A stretch of 64,000 nt of DNA from Rhabdaerophilum calidifontis (GTDB lineage Bacteria > Pseudomonadota > Alphaproteobacteria > Rhizobiales > Beijerinckiaceae): assembly GCF_008641065.1 (NCBI RefSeq), contig NZ_VTRS01000006.1:1-64000 (forward strand), read 5' to 3'. Position numbers and translations under genes: made by a program. Under the pieces are notes generated by a model. It had not been told where the DNA came from. It ran no database searches and saw only the letters and a list, made by a program, of their open reading frames with translations. This document shows, one piece after another, positions 1 through 9,088 of the stretch (positions within the stretch are counted from its first letter, which is position 1; every line of letters starts with the position of its first letter).

Positions 1-2
1 CC

Positions 3-884
3 GATTGGTCCGCGATCCGGCGCGACGGCGCTGCGCGCGCCGTGGCGGCGGTCGAAGCGGCAGCAGCGCGGGCGCGGGCGCGCTGGGCCGGCTGGCGGCG
101 CCTCGATGCGGCGCTCGCGGCGGCCGGTGCGGCGGAGGTGACGATCCCTGTCTGGATCCGCGACGATGATGCGGTCGCCGCGACCCCGGAGCTGGAGCGC
201 TTCCTCGCTTTGCTCGATCGCTGGGCGCTGCCTGTGGCTCTGGCGACGATCCCGCAGGGGCTGACCGCCTCGCTCGTCGCGCGGGTCCGCGCGCGGCCGG
301 GCACCGACCTGCTGGTCCATGGCCTCGCGCATCTCAACCACGCGCCGGCAGGCGCGAAGAAGGCCGAGTTCGGCGCGCATCGGCCGCTCTCCGTGATGCT
401 GCCCGAACTGGCAGATGCGCTGGCCCGCGTGCGGAGGCTCGCTGGCGCGCGTGCCCTGCCGGTGCTGGTGCCGCCCTGGAACCGGATCGCGCCCGATCTT
501 GTCGCCCGGCTGCCGGAACTTGGCTTCTCGGGGATATCGACCTTCGCCGAGCCGAAGCCGGGCGATACGCCCGCCGGCCTTGTCCGTCGCAACGCCGAGT
601 GGGATCCGATCGCCTGGCGTGCCGGCGGCGGGCTCGGCGACGAGGCGGTGCTTCTCGATGCGCTCGCGGCGCGGATCGAAGCCCGGACCGGTGCCGAATG
701 CGCGGATCCGGCGCGCATGGCGGGGGAGACCGGGGATGGAGAAGCCGCGCCGCTCGGCCTTCTCACGCATCACCTTGTCCATGACGGCTGGATCGAGCGG
801 TTCCTCGGTGCGGTGCTGGCGCGGCTCGCCGCCGCGCCCGCCATCCGGTTCGTGGCGGCGCGGAACCTCTTCCCGGCTCAGTGA
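3..884 (+). CDS. Polysaccharide deacetylase-like protein, 5' end probably outside the window
   Basis: The protein looks like a divergent carbohydrate-esterase-4 / polysaccharide deacetylase (NodB-like) fold. The segment VTIPVWIRDDDAVAATPELE resembles the first metal-binding strand (the DDD cluster). LLVHGLAHLNHAP resembles the H-x3-H metal motif, and LPVLVPPWNRIAPD resembles the later P-P-W-N-R motif of this group. Such proteins remove acetyl groups from cell-surface sugars, but the substrate is unknown. The frame is open to the left edge; the first in-frame start visible is GTG at 42, with no Shine-Dalgarno site, so the true start is probably upstream. The gene ends tail to tail with the permease gene and overlaps it by 7 bp. 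The family call is by motif only. Confidence 0.65.
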   Translation, partial: DWSAIRRDGAARAVAAVEAAAARARARWAGWRRLDAALAAAGAAEVTIPVWIRDDDAVAATPELERFLALLDRWALPVALATIPQGLTASLVARVRARPGTDLLVHGLAHLNHAPAGAKKAEFGAHRPLSVMLPELADALARVRRLAGARALPVLVPPWNRIAPDLVARLPELGFSGISTFAEPKPGDTPAGLVRRNAEWDPIAWRAGGGLGDEAVLLDALAARIEARTGAECADPARMAGETGDGEAAPLGLLTHHLVHDGWIERFLGAVLARLAAAPAIRFVAARNLFPAQ

Positions 885-2077
885 TAGGGGTCGGCCGCGT
901 CCCGCAGCCCGTCGCCGAGGAAGTTGAAGGCGAGGATCACGAGGATCACCGGCACCACGGGCAGGATGAGCCAGGGATAGAGCGCCACGACATTGATGTT
1001 CTGCGCCTCGTTCAGCATCACGCCCCAGGAGGTGATCGGCGGCCGGAGCCCGAGGCCGAGGAAGGAGAGGGCGGTCTCGCCGAGGATCATCGAGGGGATG
1101 GTGATCGTCGCCGAGGCGATGAGATGGCTCATGAAGCCCGGCACGAGGTGCCGGAACACGATCCGCCCCGTGCCCGCGCCCATCAATTGCGCGGCGACGA
1201 CGTAATCCTCCTCGCGCAGCGAGAGCAGCTTCGAGCGCACCGAGCGCGCGAGCCCGGTCCAGTCCATCAGCCCGAGAATGAGGGTGATCGCGAAATAGAC
1301 CAGCAGCGGGCTCCAATGCGGCGGCATGATCGAGGCGAGCGCGAGCCAGATCGGGATATGCGGCAGCGATTGCACGATCTCGATCGCGCGCTGGACGAGA
1401 AGGTCGAACAGGCCGCCATAATAGCCGGCGAGCCCGCCGATCACGATGCCAAGCGTGAAGCTGACGAGAATGCCGATCAGGCCGATCGTCAGCGAGATCC
1501 GCGCGCCGATCAGGATGCGCGAGAGGACGTCGCGCCCGAGCCGGTCGGTGCCGAGCAGGAACAGCGTGCCGCCTTCGCCGGGGCAGACAAGATGGATATC
1601 GGCCTTGACAAGCCCCCAGAAGCGGTAGGAATCGCCGCGGCACAGGAAGCGCAGCGGCACCGGCCGGCTGGTATCCTCGGCATAGAGGCGGCGCATCGTC
1701 TCCATGTCGAGCCGGTATTGCGTCGCGTAGGTGAAGGGCCCGAGGAACCGTCCCTCGTGGAAGAGATGCACCGCCTGGGGCGGGCGGTAGATGAAGCCGG
1801 TATGCCGCTGCTCGTAATTATAGGGCGCGAGGAATTCGGCGATCAGGATCATCGCGTAGAGCGCGGCGAGAAGCAGGCCCGAGACCAGCGCCAGCCGGTG
1901 GCGGCGGAATTTCCACCACATCAGCGTGAGCTGGTCGGCGAGATAGACCTTCTTCTGCGTCTCGGTCAGCGCCTCCTCGATGTGCGGATTGAACGGCGCG
2001 GTCGCGGCGACATGGACGAGCCGACCGCCGGGCGGCGGCAGCGGCAGGGCGCCGGAGGCGGGGTGCGGATCGGTCAT
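878..2077 (-). CDS. Peptide-type ABC transporter permease, DppC/OppC class
   Basis: Second inner-membrane permease of a peptide/nickel-type (family 5) ABC importer. The 399-residue protein has an N-terminal helix near residues 62-85, then a large periplasmic insert of about 100 residues. The BPD_transp_1 core follows with about five more helices and the EAA-type loop VVAAQLMGAGTGRIVFRHLV, which contacts the ATPase. The N-terminal insert is longer than in E. coli DppC and is typical of Yej-like or oligosaccharide-type systems. It starts with ATGA on the stop of the DppB-type permease, so translation is coupled. It is the last gene of the operon. Solute is not deducible: peptides, opines or oligosaccharides are possible. 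Confidence 0.9.
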   Translation of the reverse strand: MTDPHPASGALPLPPPGGRLVHVAATAPFNPHIEEALTETQKKVYLADQLTLMWWKFRRHRLALVSGLLLAALYAMILIAEFLAPYNYEQRHTGFIYRPPQAVHLFHEGRFLGPFTYATQYRLDMETMRRLYAEDTSRPVPLRFLCRGDSYRFWGLVKADIHLVCPGEGGTLFLLGTDRLGRDVLSRILIGARISLTIGLIGILVSFTLGIVIGGLAGYYGGLFDLLVQRAIEIVQSLPHIPIWLALASIMPPHWSPLLVYFAITLILGLMDWTGLARSVRSKLLSLREEDYVVAAQLMGAGTGRIVFRHLVPGFMSHLIASATITIPSMILGETALSFLGLGLRPPITSWGVMLNEAQNINVVALYPWLILPVVPVILVILAFNFLGDGLRDAADPYH

Positions 2078-3072
2078 TTCGTGGCCTGCCCCTGGAGGCG
2101 GATGCGCGGATCGAGCAGCGTCAGCGCGACATCGGAGATCAGCACGCCGATCACGGTCAGCAGCGCGAGGAACATCAGGAACGAGCCGGCGAGGAACATG
2201 TCCTGGCTCTGGAGCGCGCGGATCAGCAGCGGCCCGGTGGTCTGGAGCGAGAGCACGACGGCGGTGAGTTCCGCTCCGGAGACGATGGTCGGCAGGATGT
2301 CGCCGATATGCGAGACGAAGAAGTTGAGCGACATCCGGAACGGATATTTCATCAGCACCCGCCGCGGCGGCAGCCCCTTCGCCTTGGCGGTGACGACATA
2401 TTGCTTGCGCAATTCATCGAGCAGGTTCGCGCGGATCTTGCGGATCATCGCCCCGGTGCCGCCGGCGCCGATGATCAGAACCGGGATCCAGAGATGCGCG
2501 AGGATGGACTTGAACTTCTCCCAGCTCATCGGCTGGTTGAAATATTGCGGCTCCATCAGCCCGCCGATCGAGATCCCGAACCAGACATTGGCGAAATACA
2601 TCGTCACCAGCGCCAGCAGGAAATGCGGGATGGCGATGCCGAGCAGGCCGAGGAAGGAGAGACCGTAATCGCCCCAGCTGTATTGATGGGTCGCGGAATA
2701 GATGCCGATCGGGAACGCGATCACCCAGGTGAGGATGATCGTGCAGAACGAGACCAGCACGGTCAGCCCCAGCCGCTCGCCTACCACGTCGCGCACCGGC
2801 AGGTCGTATTCGAAGGAATAGCCGAAATCGCCCTTGAAGAACCCGGTGATCCAGCGGAAATACTGCACATGGACCGGCTGATCGAGCCCGTATTCCGTGC
2901 GCAGGAATTCGACGCGGCCGAGATCGGCCTTCTCGCCCTGCGCCTGCATCTCGGCGACATAGGTCTCGAAATAATCGCTCGGCGGCAGCTTCATCACGGT
3001 GAAGATCAGCACGCTGGTCACGAACAGGGTCGGGATCATGATCAGCACGCGGCGGAACAGATAGCGCAGCAT
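2074..3072 (-). CDS. Peptide-type ABC transporter permease, DppB/OppB class
   Basis: First permease of the family-5 importer, 332 residues. It begins with the typical MLRYLFRRVLIMIPTLF helix. It has the periplasmic region of this class (GLDQPVHVQYFRWITGFFKG) and the coupling loop VVTAKAKGLPPRRVLMKYPF. About six membrane segments are visible. I start it at the ATG at 3072, five bases after the stop of the binding-protein gene, although the frame stays open further upstream. The start there matches the family N-terminus exactly. It overlaps the next permease gene by four bases (ATGA). Confidence 0.92.
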   Translation of the reverse strand: MLRYLFRRVLIMIPTLFVTSVLIFTVMKLPPSDYFETYVAEMQAQGEKADLGRVEFLRTEYGLDQPVHVQYFRWITGFFKGDFGYSFEYDLPVRDVVGERLGLTVLVSFCTIILTWVIAFPIGIYSATHQYSWGDYGLSFLGLLGIAIPHFLLALVTMYFANVWFGISIGGLMEPQYFNQPMSWEKFKSILAHLWIPVLIIGAGGTGAMIRKIRANLLDELRKQYVVTAKAKGLPPRRVLMKYPFRMSLNFFVSHIGDILPTIVSGAELTAVVLSLQTTGPLLIRALQSQDMFLAGSFLMFLALLTVIGVLISDVALTLLDPRIRLQGQATK

Positions 3073-3077
3073 GGCGT

Positions 3078-5000
3078 TCAGCCGCCTCCCTCGGCGTAGA
3101 AGAAGGTGTCGGGCAGGTAGGCTCCGAGATAGGCGCGGGGCTCGAAGGCGAAGATCGCGGTCTCGGGCACGTTGCGCAGCCGGTTCGAGACCACGACCGG
3201 CTGGCGGGTGCGGTTGACGATGCCGATCGTGAACACTTCCTCGGCGTTGATGGCGAGCATCTCGCGCCAGATCGCCGCCCGCTCCTCGCGGGTGCGCGAG
3301 ACGCGCCATGCGGCATGCAGCTGATGCAGCCGCCACGCGGCCGGCAGGTCGGGCTTCTCGCCCTCCTTGCCGCCGGAAACCGCCCAGAGGCCCCAGAGCG
3401 GCCATTCCGCCTGGGTGAAATTGGTCGGCGCGAGGTCTTCCGGCTCGTTGTCGGGGCCGGGAATCGCGTTATCCATGCCGTGCCAGACCGACATCACGCA
3501 TTGCCCGGCAAGGATGCGGCGCCGGAACACGTCGCGCTGCGATGAGCGGATGAAGAGGCGGATGCCGAGCGCCGCCCAATCCTCCGCGACAAGCTGGAGA
3601 ACATCGGTTTCCTCGGTGCTTTCGCCGGAGGAATCGACGGTCAGCAGCGCCGGCCTGCCGTCCGGCAGCAGGCGGGTTCCGGTCAGGTCGCGCCTGGCGA
3701 GGCCGGCCGCGTCGAGCAGGCGATTCGCCTCGGCCGGGTCGTGGCGGGCATAGGCCTGTTCATGGGCGGGATCGTAGAACGGACTTTCCGGGAGCACCGC
3801 GTTCGCCGCCTCCCGGCCGAGCCCGAAGAAGATCGCCTCGTTGATATCCTTGCGGTTGATGCCGAGCGACAGGGCCCGCCGCACCCGGACATCGCGGAAC
3901 AGCGCCCGCCAGACCGGATCCGCGGCGTTGAGATTGGGCTTCAGCGCCACCTGCGCGCCGTTGCCCTGCTCCCAGAGCAGCACCCGGTATCCCTGGCGTT
4001 TCGCGGCCTCCTTGAGGAAGGTGTAATTGTCGAAGCGCAGGTAGCGCGCCTGGAGATCCGCCTCGCCTGCGCCCACCTTGGCGGGGATGAGGTTGCTCGC
4101 GGTGATCGCCATCTCGACCCGGTCGAGATAGGGCAATTGTCGCCCCTGCTCGTCAACCCGGTGGAAATAGGGGTTGCGCTCGAAGACGAAGCGCTCCGCC
4201 GGCGGATGCGTGCGATTGACCCAGGGGTCGAGTGTCGGCAGCTCGGGATTCTCCGGCCGGTAGGAGCGCGACTTGCGCTCGTGCAGCGCGCCCCAATCGC
4301 GCACCTTGGCCGCCTTGATCTCGGCCGCGAGCGCCGCCGGCTCGGCATGGCGCGCGTGGAAGCGCTTCATGTAATGCGCCGGCATCGCGATCACCTGCGG
4401 CTGCGCGCTCGCCAGCGCCGGCAGGAACATCGGGTTCGGCGTCTTCCAGGCGTAGCGCACCGTCGTCGCGTCGAGGACCGCGAATTCGGGCGGTTCGCCG
4501 GCCACCAGCAGCGGCATCGGCGGCCCGGAGCGGTTGAGCCGCGCATTGGTCGCGACATCCTCCCACCAATAGCGGAAATCCTCGGCCGTGAACGGATGCC
4601 CGTCCGACCATTTGTGCCCCGTCCGCAGATGCAGCGTGAAGACCCGCCCGGCCTCGACCTCGACGCGCGCCAGGATGTCGGGGACGAGATCGCCCGCCAT
4701 GTCGAAGGTGACGAGGCGGGCATAGCCGTAGACGGTCATGAAGCGGATGTCGCGCTGGTCGCCCATCAGCATCCGCAGCGTGCCGCCATGCCGGCCCGGC
4801 ATCTTGCGCAAGGCAGCCAGCGGCATGATGCGCGGCTCGGCCGGCAGGCGCTCGGCGAGCGGGGGCAGCGTGCCCTCCTTCACCCGCGCCGCGAGGGCGG
4901 GGGCCTCGCGCGGCTCGGCCGCGCGCAGCGCCGTCGCGCGCCCGGCGAGGCAGAGGCCGGCGGCGCCGAGGCCGAACAGGCGGCGGGTGAGCCGGGTCAT
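3078..5000 (-). CDS. Extracellular solute-binding protein, family 5 (peptide/nickel type)
   Basis: Periplasmic binding protein of the importer, 640 residues, within the long-length class of SBP_bac_5 proteins. The N-terminus MTRLTRRLFGLGAAGLCLAG carries a twin-arginine-like motif (TRRLFGL) before a hydrophobic stretch and an Ala-rich cleavage region, so Tat export is possible. Family signs are WSDGHPFTAEDFRYWWEDV, the Y-F-H-R-V-D segment before PYLDRVEM, and VRRALSLGINRKDINEAIFF. It starts with ATG overlapping the ATPase stop (ATGA). Such long members bind oligopeptides or, in rhizobia, sugars such as alpha-galactosides; the sequence alone does not decide. Confidence 0.9.
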   Translation of the reverse strand: MTRLTRRLFGLGAAGLCLAGRATALRAAEPREAPALAARVKEGTLPPLAERLPAEPRIMPLAALRKMPGRHGGTLRMLMGDQRDIRFMTVYGYARLVTFDMAGDLVPDILARVEVEAGRVFTLHLRTGHKWSDGHPFTAEDFRYWWEDVATNARLNRSGPPMPLLVAGEPPEFAVLDATTVRYAWKTPNPMFLPALASAQPQVIAMPAHYMKRFHARHAEPAALAAEIKAAKVRDWGALHERKSRSYRPENPELPTLDPWVNRTHPPAERFVFERNPYFHRVDEQGRQLPYLDRVEMAITASNLIPAKVGAGEADLQARYLRFDNYTFLKEAAKRQGYRVLLWEQGNGAQVALKPNLNAADPVWRALFRDVRVRRALSLGINRKDINEAIFFGLGREAANAVLPESPFYDPAHEQAYARHDPAEANRLLDAAGLARRDLTGTRLLPDGRPALLTVDSSGESTEETDVLQLVAEDWAALGIRLFIRSSQRDVFRRRILAGQCVMSVWHGMDNAIPGPDNEPEDLAPTNFTQAEWPLWGLWAVSGGKEGEKPDLPAAWRLHQLHAAWRVSRTREERAAIWREMLAINAEEVFTIGIVNRTRQPVVVSNRLRNVPETAIFAFEPRAYLGAYLPDTFFYAEGGG

Positions 5001-6871
5001 GCCGCCTGCTCCCCGATGATCGGTCCGCAGGCGAGCACCCTGTGACCGGGCGCGATCTCCTGGAAGGTCAGGCTCTCGCCGGGCCGTGCCGCGAAGGGCG
5101 CACCCCAGCTCGCGGGATCGGAGGCGTTTCCGAGCGCGAGCCGCGCGAAATCGAGCGGCCGGGCGAGATCGGCATGCGGAACCGCCGCCAGCAGCCGGCG
5201 GGTATAGGGATGGACGGGATTGGCGAAGATCTGGTCGCGCCCGGCGAGTTCGACGATCCGCCCGCGCGCCATCACCGCGATGCGGTCGGCCATGTAATGC
5301 ACCACCGCGAGATTGTGCGAGACGAAGAGATAGGTCAGCCCCAGCTCGGCCTGGAGATCCTTCAGCAGGTTGAGGATCTGCGCCTGCACCGAGACATCGA
5401 GCGCCGAGACCGGCTCGTCGCAGATGATTATGTCCGGCCGCAGCGCCAGCGCCCGCGCGATGCCGATCCGCTGCCGCTGCCCGCCCGAGAAGGAATGCGG
5501 ATAGCGGTTGAGAAAGCGCGGATCGAGCCCCACGCGCAACATCAATTCGCCCGCCAGCGCCTTCTGCGCCGCCACGTCGCGCCGCCCCTCGATGATCATC
5601 GGTTCGCGGATGATGTCGAGCACGCTCATGCGCGGCGAGAGCGAGGCGACGGGATCCTGGAAGATCATCTGGATGCGCGGGCGCAGGGCCCGCAGCGCAG
5701 CGGCATCGAGCGCGAGCACATCCACCGGCCCCTCGGGGGCGTGATAGACGATGCGCCCCGCATCCGCCCGCCGCGCCCGCATGATCAGGTTGCCGACGGT
5801 GGTCTTGCCCGAGCCGCTCTCGCCGACAATGCCGAGGCATTCCCCGCGCATCACCTCGAAGCTGACTTCATCCACCGCGCGGATCGCCTCGCCGGTCCCC
5901 GTGCCGAACAGCCCGCGCGAGCGCGCGCCATAGGCCTTGCAGAGGCCGGAGACGGTGAGGATCGGCCCGGCTTCCGGCCGGGCTTCCGGCGCGCGCGGCG
6001 GCGCGGCGACGTCGCGGAGCGAGACGAGACGCTCACCCGGCTTCATGTCGAAACGCGGCGTCGCCTTGAGCAGCGCCCGCAGATAGGGGTGGCGCGGCGC
6101 GCCGAAAATGTCGCCGACCTCGCCCATCTCGACGATTTCGCCGCGATAGATGACCACCACCTCGTCGGCGAGATTGGCGACGACGCCGAGATCATGGGTG
6201 ATGATCAGCGTCGCCATGCCGATCTCGGCCTGGAGATCCTTCATCAGCTTCAGCACCTGGGCCTGGATGGTGACATCGAGCGCCGAGGTCGGCTCGTCGG
6301 CGATCAGCAGCGCCGGCCGGCAGATCAGCGCCATCGCGAGCATCGCGCGCTGGCGCAGGCCGCCCGAGAGTTCGAACGGATAGCGCTCGAAGGCGCCGGC
6401 GGGATCGCGGAAGCCGACGGCGGCGAACATCCGCTCGGTCTCCTGCCGCGCCGCCTTGCCGCGCAGGCCGTGATGCAGCGTCAGCGCCTCGGAGACCTGG
6501 TCGCCGATCGTGTGCACCGGGGAGAGCGAGGACATCGGCTCCTGGAAGATCATGCCGATCCGCCCGCCGCGCAGCTTCCGGAAGGCGCTGCCATCGCGAT
6601 CGAGCGGCGCGAGATCGACCGGCCCGCCCGCCGCCTTCGGATCATCGAACAGGATGCGCCCGCCGAGGATCACGCCCTGTTTTGGCAACAGCCCCATCAC
6701 CGATTGCGATATGACGGTTTTGCCGGAACCGCTCTCGCCCACAAGCGCCACCGTCCGGCCGGGGGGGACGCGCAAAGACACGCCCTTGACGACCTCGTTG
6801 ATCTCGCCATGCAGCTCGAAGCCGATGCGCAGATCCTCGATCCGGAGCAGATCCGTTCCGGCTTCACGCAC
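4997..6871 (-). CDS. Fused double ATPase of a peptide-type ABC transporter (DppD-DppF fusion)
   Basis: Cytoplasmic energy-coupling subunit with two complete nucleotide-binding domains in one chain of 624 residues. Both halves have Walker A GESGSGKT, a signature (LSGGLRQR and FSGGQRQR) and Walker B (LLIADEPT and IIICDEPV). Each half also carries the oligopeptide C-terminal extension (HPYLRALLKATP; HPYTRRLLAAVP). I choose the GTG at 6871: GGGAGG lies nine bases upstream and it overlaps the cyclase stop by only 8 bp. An ATG at 6895 is the alternative but has no such site. A single fused ATPase with one binding protein and two permeases makes a complete importer. Confidence 0.9.
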   Translation of the reverse strand: MREAGTDLLRIEDLRIGFELHGEINEVVKGVSLRVPPGRTVALVGESGSGKTVISQSVMGLLPKQGVILGGRILFDDPKAAGGPVDLAPLDRDGSAFRKLRGGRIGMIFQEPMSSLSPVHTIGDQVSEALTLHHGLRGKAARQETERMFAAVGFRDPAGAFERYPFELSGGLRQRAMLAMALICRPALLIADEPTSALDVTIQAQVLKLMKDLQAEIGMATLIITHDLGVVANLADEVVVIYRGEIVEMGEVGDIFGAPRHPYLRALLKATPRFDMKPGERLVSLRDVAAPPRAPEARPEAGPILTVSGLCKAYGARSRGLFGTGTGEAIRAVDEVSFEVMRGECLGIVGESGSGKTTVGNLIMRARRADAGRIVYHAPEGPVDVLALDAAALRALRPRIQMIFQDPVASLSPRMSVLDIIREPMIIEGRRDVAAQKALAGELMLRVGLDPRFLNRYPHSFSGGQRQRIGIARALALRPDIIICDEPVSALDVSVQAQILNLLKDLQAELGLTYLFVSHNLAVVHYMADRIAVMARGRIVELAGRDQIFANPVHPYTRRLLAAVPHADLARPLDFARLALGNASDPASWGAPFAARPGESLTFQEIAPGHRVLACGPIIGEQAA

Positions 6872-8618
6872 GCTCGGTTTCCTCCCGGTCGCCATGCGCG
6901 TCCTGCTCCTCCTGCTCGCCGCCGCGCAGCACGCGCCAATCGTCGACCGCATGGGCGCGCAATACGTCATCCATGTTTTCGATCTCGATCTCATGAACCG
7001 CGAGCCGCGCGGTATCGATGCGGGCGAGGCGAAGCGTCGCGGCCGAGATCAGGCAATCGGTCAGCAGCCGCTTGGTCGCGTCCTGGAGCCGCGCGGCGAT
7101 CGAGACCGTGGGTCCGAAGGCCATTAATCCCGAGTCGCGCTCTGTCGACCCGATCCGCGCCAGGGTCGTGGTGCCGCTATGGATACCGATGCCGGCCCGG
7201 ATGGGGATCGGCAGCGCGCCACCCATGTCGCGGTTGAGGATCTTGAGCACCCGGCCCATGTCGCGCGCGGCCGCGATCGCCTGGCGGGCCGCGGCGCGCG
7301 GATCCTCGGCGTTCTCGAACACGGCGATCAGCCCGTCGCCGTAGAAGGTGGAGACATGGCCGCCATGGTTCTTCACCGCTTGGCGCATCTCGTTGCCGAA
7401 CCGGTTGACCAGCGCCACGAGTTCGTAGGGCAGGTTGCTCTGGGCGAGCACGTTGAACCCGCGCAGGTCGAGCGAGAGGATCGAGGCGACCCGTTCGGCG
7501 GCCCAGCGTTCGGCGTCGCGCCGGCTCTCGGGATCCTGCGCCGCGCCGATCACCGGCAGCAGGATGCGGACGGTGACGTCGCTGGTCGGGCGCAGCTGGC
7601 AGGCGAGGCGTACATCGGCATGCGAGCCGACGCGGTCGAGCACCTGCCGTTCCGCCTCGGAGGGCGGCGGCAATGCCTCCGGATCCGAAAGGATCTGGAC
7701 GCGGCAGGTCGAGCAGCGCCCTCGTCCCCGGCAGAGCGAGGGGTGCGGGATGCCATGGACCCGGCTCGTTTCCAGCACCGACATGCCCCTCGGGGCCCGC
7801 ACCGGCCCGCGGCCGCGATAGGTGATGGTGATCTTGTCGCCGATCTTCTGCCGCAACAGGCTGAGATACAGCGCGGCGAGAAGCAGGGCGGCGATCCCGC
7901 CGAGGCCGATCTGCGCCTTGCGGCGGATTTCCGCGACGCGCTCCGTCTGCTCGGCGGTCATCGTCGGCGGGGATTGCGGCGGCCGCAGCGCGGTCTCGCG
8001 CCCGGAGGCGATGAAGCCGGCGATGGCAAGGGTCGGCACGACGATCGCGAGCACCGCGCCTGCGGTCCTGATCCGGGCGAACCAAGGCCGATGTCGGAAG
8101 GCCAGCACGATCCCGATCACGCCGTGGAACCAGCTGACGAGCACCAGCGTGCTCTGCCAGAGGAACGAGCCGGGCCAGAGCGCGCGCAGCACGTTGTCGT
8201 AGAAGCTGTTGCCGTCGAACCAGGTGCCGGCCACCCGCGTGGCGATGATGTGCTGGAGCAGCAGCACCGGGATCAGCAGCCCGAGCGCGATCTGCGTCAT
8301 CTCGTCGCGGGTCATGCGCAGGGTTCTGCGCGTCACGATCCGGAACAGCGCCAGGCCGATATGCACCGCGAAGCTGCCGTAGAGCAGCGTCAACCCGATC
8401 GGGTTGTGCCAGATCTCCCAGCGCAGGGTCTGGATCGCGTCGAGAACCTCGATCCCGAACAGGCCCGCGGCGTGGTTGAGGAGATGCATCGTCAGGAAGG
8501 TGAACAGCACCAGCCCCGATCCGAGCCTCAGCAGGCGCGACCAGACGATCGTGCGCCAGCCGGGGCGGCGGGGGGCGGCAAGGTCGATATCGTCCGTCGC
8601 GCTGTCGATCTGGGTCAT
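6864..8618 (-). CDS. Membrane heme-b/ferredoxin-coupled class III nucleotide cyclase
   Basis: A 584-residue protein with three parts. Residues about 28-256 form some six membrane helices. The first has the SdhC-like pattern TMHLLNHAAGLF (His45, His49), and His86, His123 and His165 lie in later helices, so heme b binding is plausible. Residues 262-355 are a plant-type [2Fe-2S] ferredoxin domain with Cys296-x5-Cys302-x2-Cys305 and Cys340. Residues 376-555 are a class III adenylate/guanylate cyclase domain. Metal-binding Asp384 (SLDLRGF) and Asp428 (FYGDGL) and Arg510 are kept. The two positions that usually choose the base are Thr424 (for Lys) and Met499 (for Asp), and the transition-state Asn is Ser506. 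It follows the cyclic-nucleotide-binding gene by 16 bp. I infer redox control of a second messenger; the product nucleotide is unknown. Confidence 0.85.
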   Translation of the reverse strand: MTQIDSATDDIDLAAPRRPGWRTIVWSRLLRLGSGLVLFTFLTMHLLNHAAGLFGIEVLDAIQTLRWEIWHNPIGLTLLYGSFAVHIGLALFRIVTRRTLRMTRDEMTQIALGLLIPVLLLQHIIATRVAGTWFDGNSFYDNVLRALWPGSFLWQSTLVLVSWFHGVIGIVLAFRHRPWFARIRTAGAVLAIVVPTLAIAGFIASGRETALRPPQSPPTMTAEQTERVAEIRRKAQIGLGGIAALLLAALYLSLLRQKIGDKITITYRGRGPVRAPRGMSVLETSRVHGIPHPSLCRGRGRCSTCRVQILSDPEALPPPSEAERQVLDRVGSHADVRLACQLRPTSDVTVRILLPVIGAAQDPESRRDAERWAAERVASILSLDLRGFNVLAQSNLPYELVALVNRFGNEMRQAVKNHGGHVSTFYGDGLIAVFENAEDPRAAARQAIAAARDMGRVLKILNRDMGGALPIPIRAGIGIHSGTTTLARIGSTERDSGLMAFGPTVSIAARLQDATKRLLTDCLISAATLRLARIDTARLAVHEIEIENMDDVLRAHAVDDWRVLRGGEQEEQDAHGDREETERA

Positions 8619-8634
8619 GCCGGGAGTTCCGCAA

Positions 8635-9057
8635 TCAGGCGGGTTCGGTGGCGTGGGCCGGGGTCATGGTCAGCAGCGTATCCGCGAGCCGCGCGAGATC
8701 GGTCATGATCGCGAGCGAGATCGCGCTGCAATGCTGCGTCAGCGCGAGGAAGGAGTCGCGGTCCACCCGCAGCGCCTCGATGGCGGTTCGGGCGCGGATG
8801 GTGCGCGCGCGCGGCCGGCGCAGCAGGGTGCCGATCACGCCGATGATATGCGGCAGGGGATAGCCGTCATCAGTCTCGGCCTCGCCGGAGAGAATGAACA
8901 GCACCTCGTTCGAGCTTTCGCCCGCGGCATAGATCGTTGCGCCCGCGGGGATGGAGACCCGGTCCGCCGAGACTGCGATCAGCCGGAGCTTCGCCGGTTC
9001 GACCCCCTGGAAGACCGGGGATTGCTGGAGGAGGGCGATCTCCTGATCGATGGCCAT
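8635..9057 (-). CDS. Single-domain cyclic-nucleotide-binding protein
   Basis: A 140-residue stand-alone cNMP-binding (CAP/Crp effector) domain. The beta-roll pattern is clear (PVFQGVEPAKLRLIA, IPAGATIYAAGE, EVLFILSGEAE), followed by a phosphate-binding-cassette-like stretch IIGVIGTLLRRPRARTIRAR. No helix-turn-helix or membrane segment follows, so it probably acts by protein-protein contact. The expected Gly-Glu of the phosphate cassette is not conserved, so ligand binding needs proof. AGAGGA lies before the ATG. It sits between the pseudo-ABC gene (31 bp gap) and the cyclase gene (16 bp gap), which suggests it reads the cyclase product. Confidence 0.82.
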   Translation of the reverse strand: MAIDQEIALLQQSPVFQGVEPAKLRLIAVSADRVSIPAGATIYAAGESSNEVLFILSGEAETDDGYPLPHIIGVIGTLLRRPRARTIRARTAIEALRVDRDSFLALTQHCSAISLAIMTDLARLADTLLTMTPAHATEPA

Positions 9058-9088
9058 GATGATCCTCTGCTTGCTGCTGCGGGTGTGC

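Noticed and set aside
881-2668. Long open plus-strand frame opposite the permease genes
   Set aside because: It is rich in Arg/Glu/His/Asp in the pattern expected from the antisense of GC-rich genes, has no recognisable domain, and the minus-strand permeases are certain.
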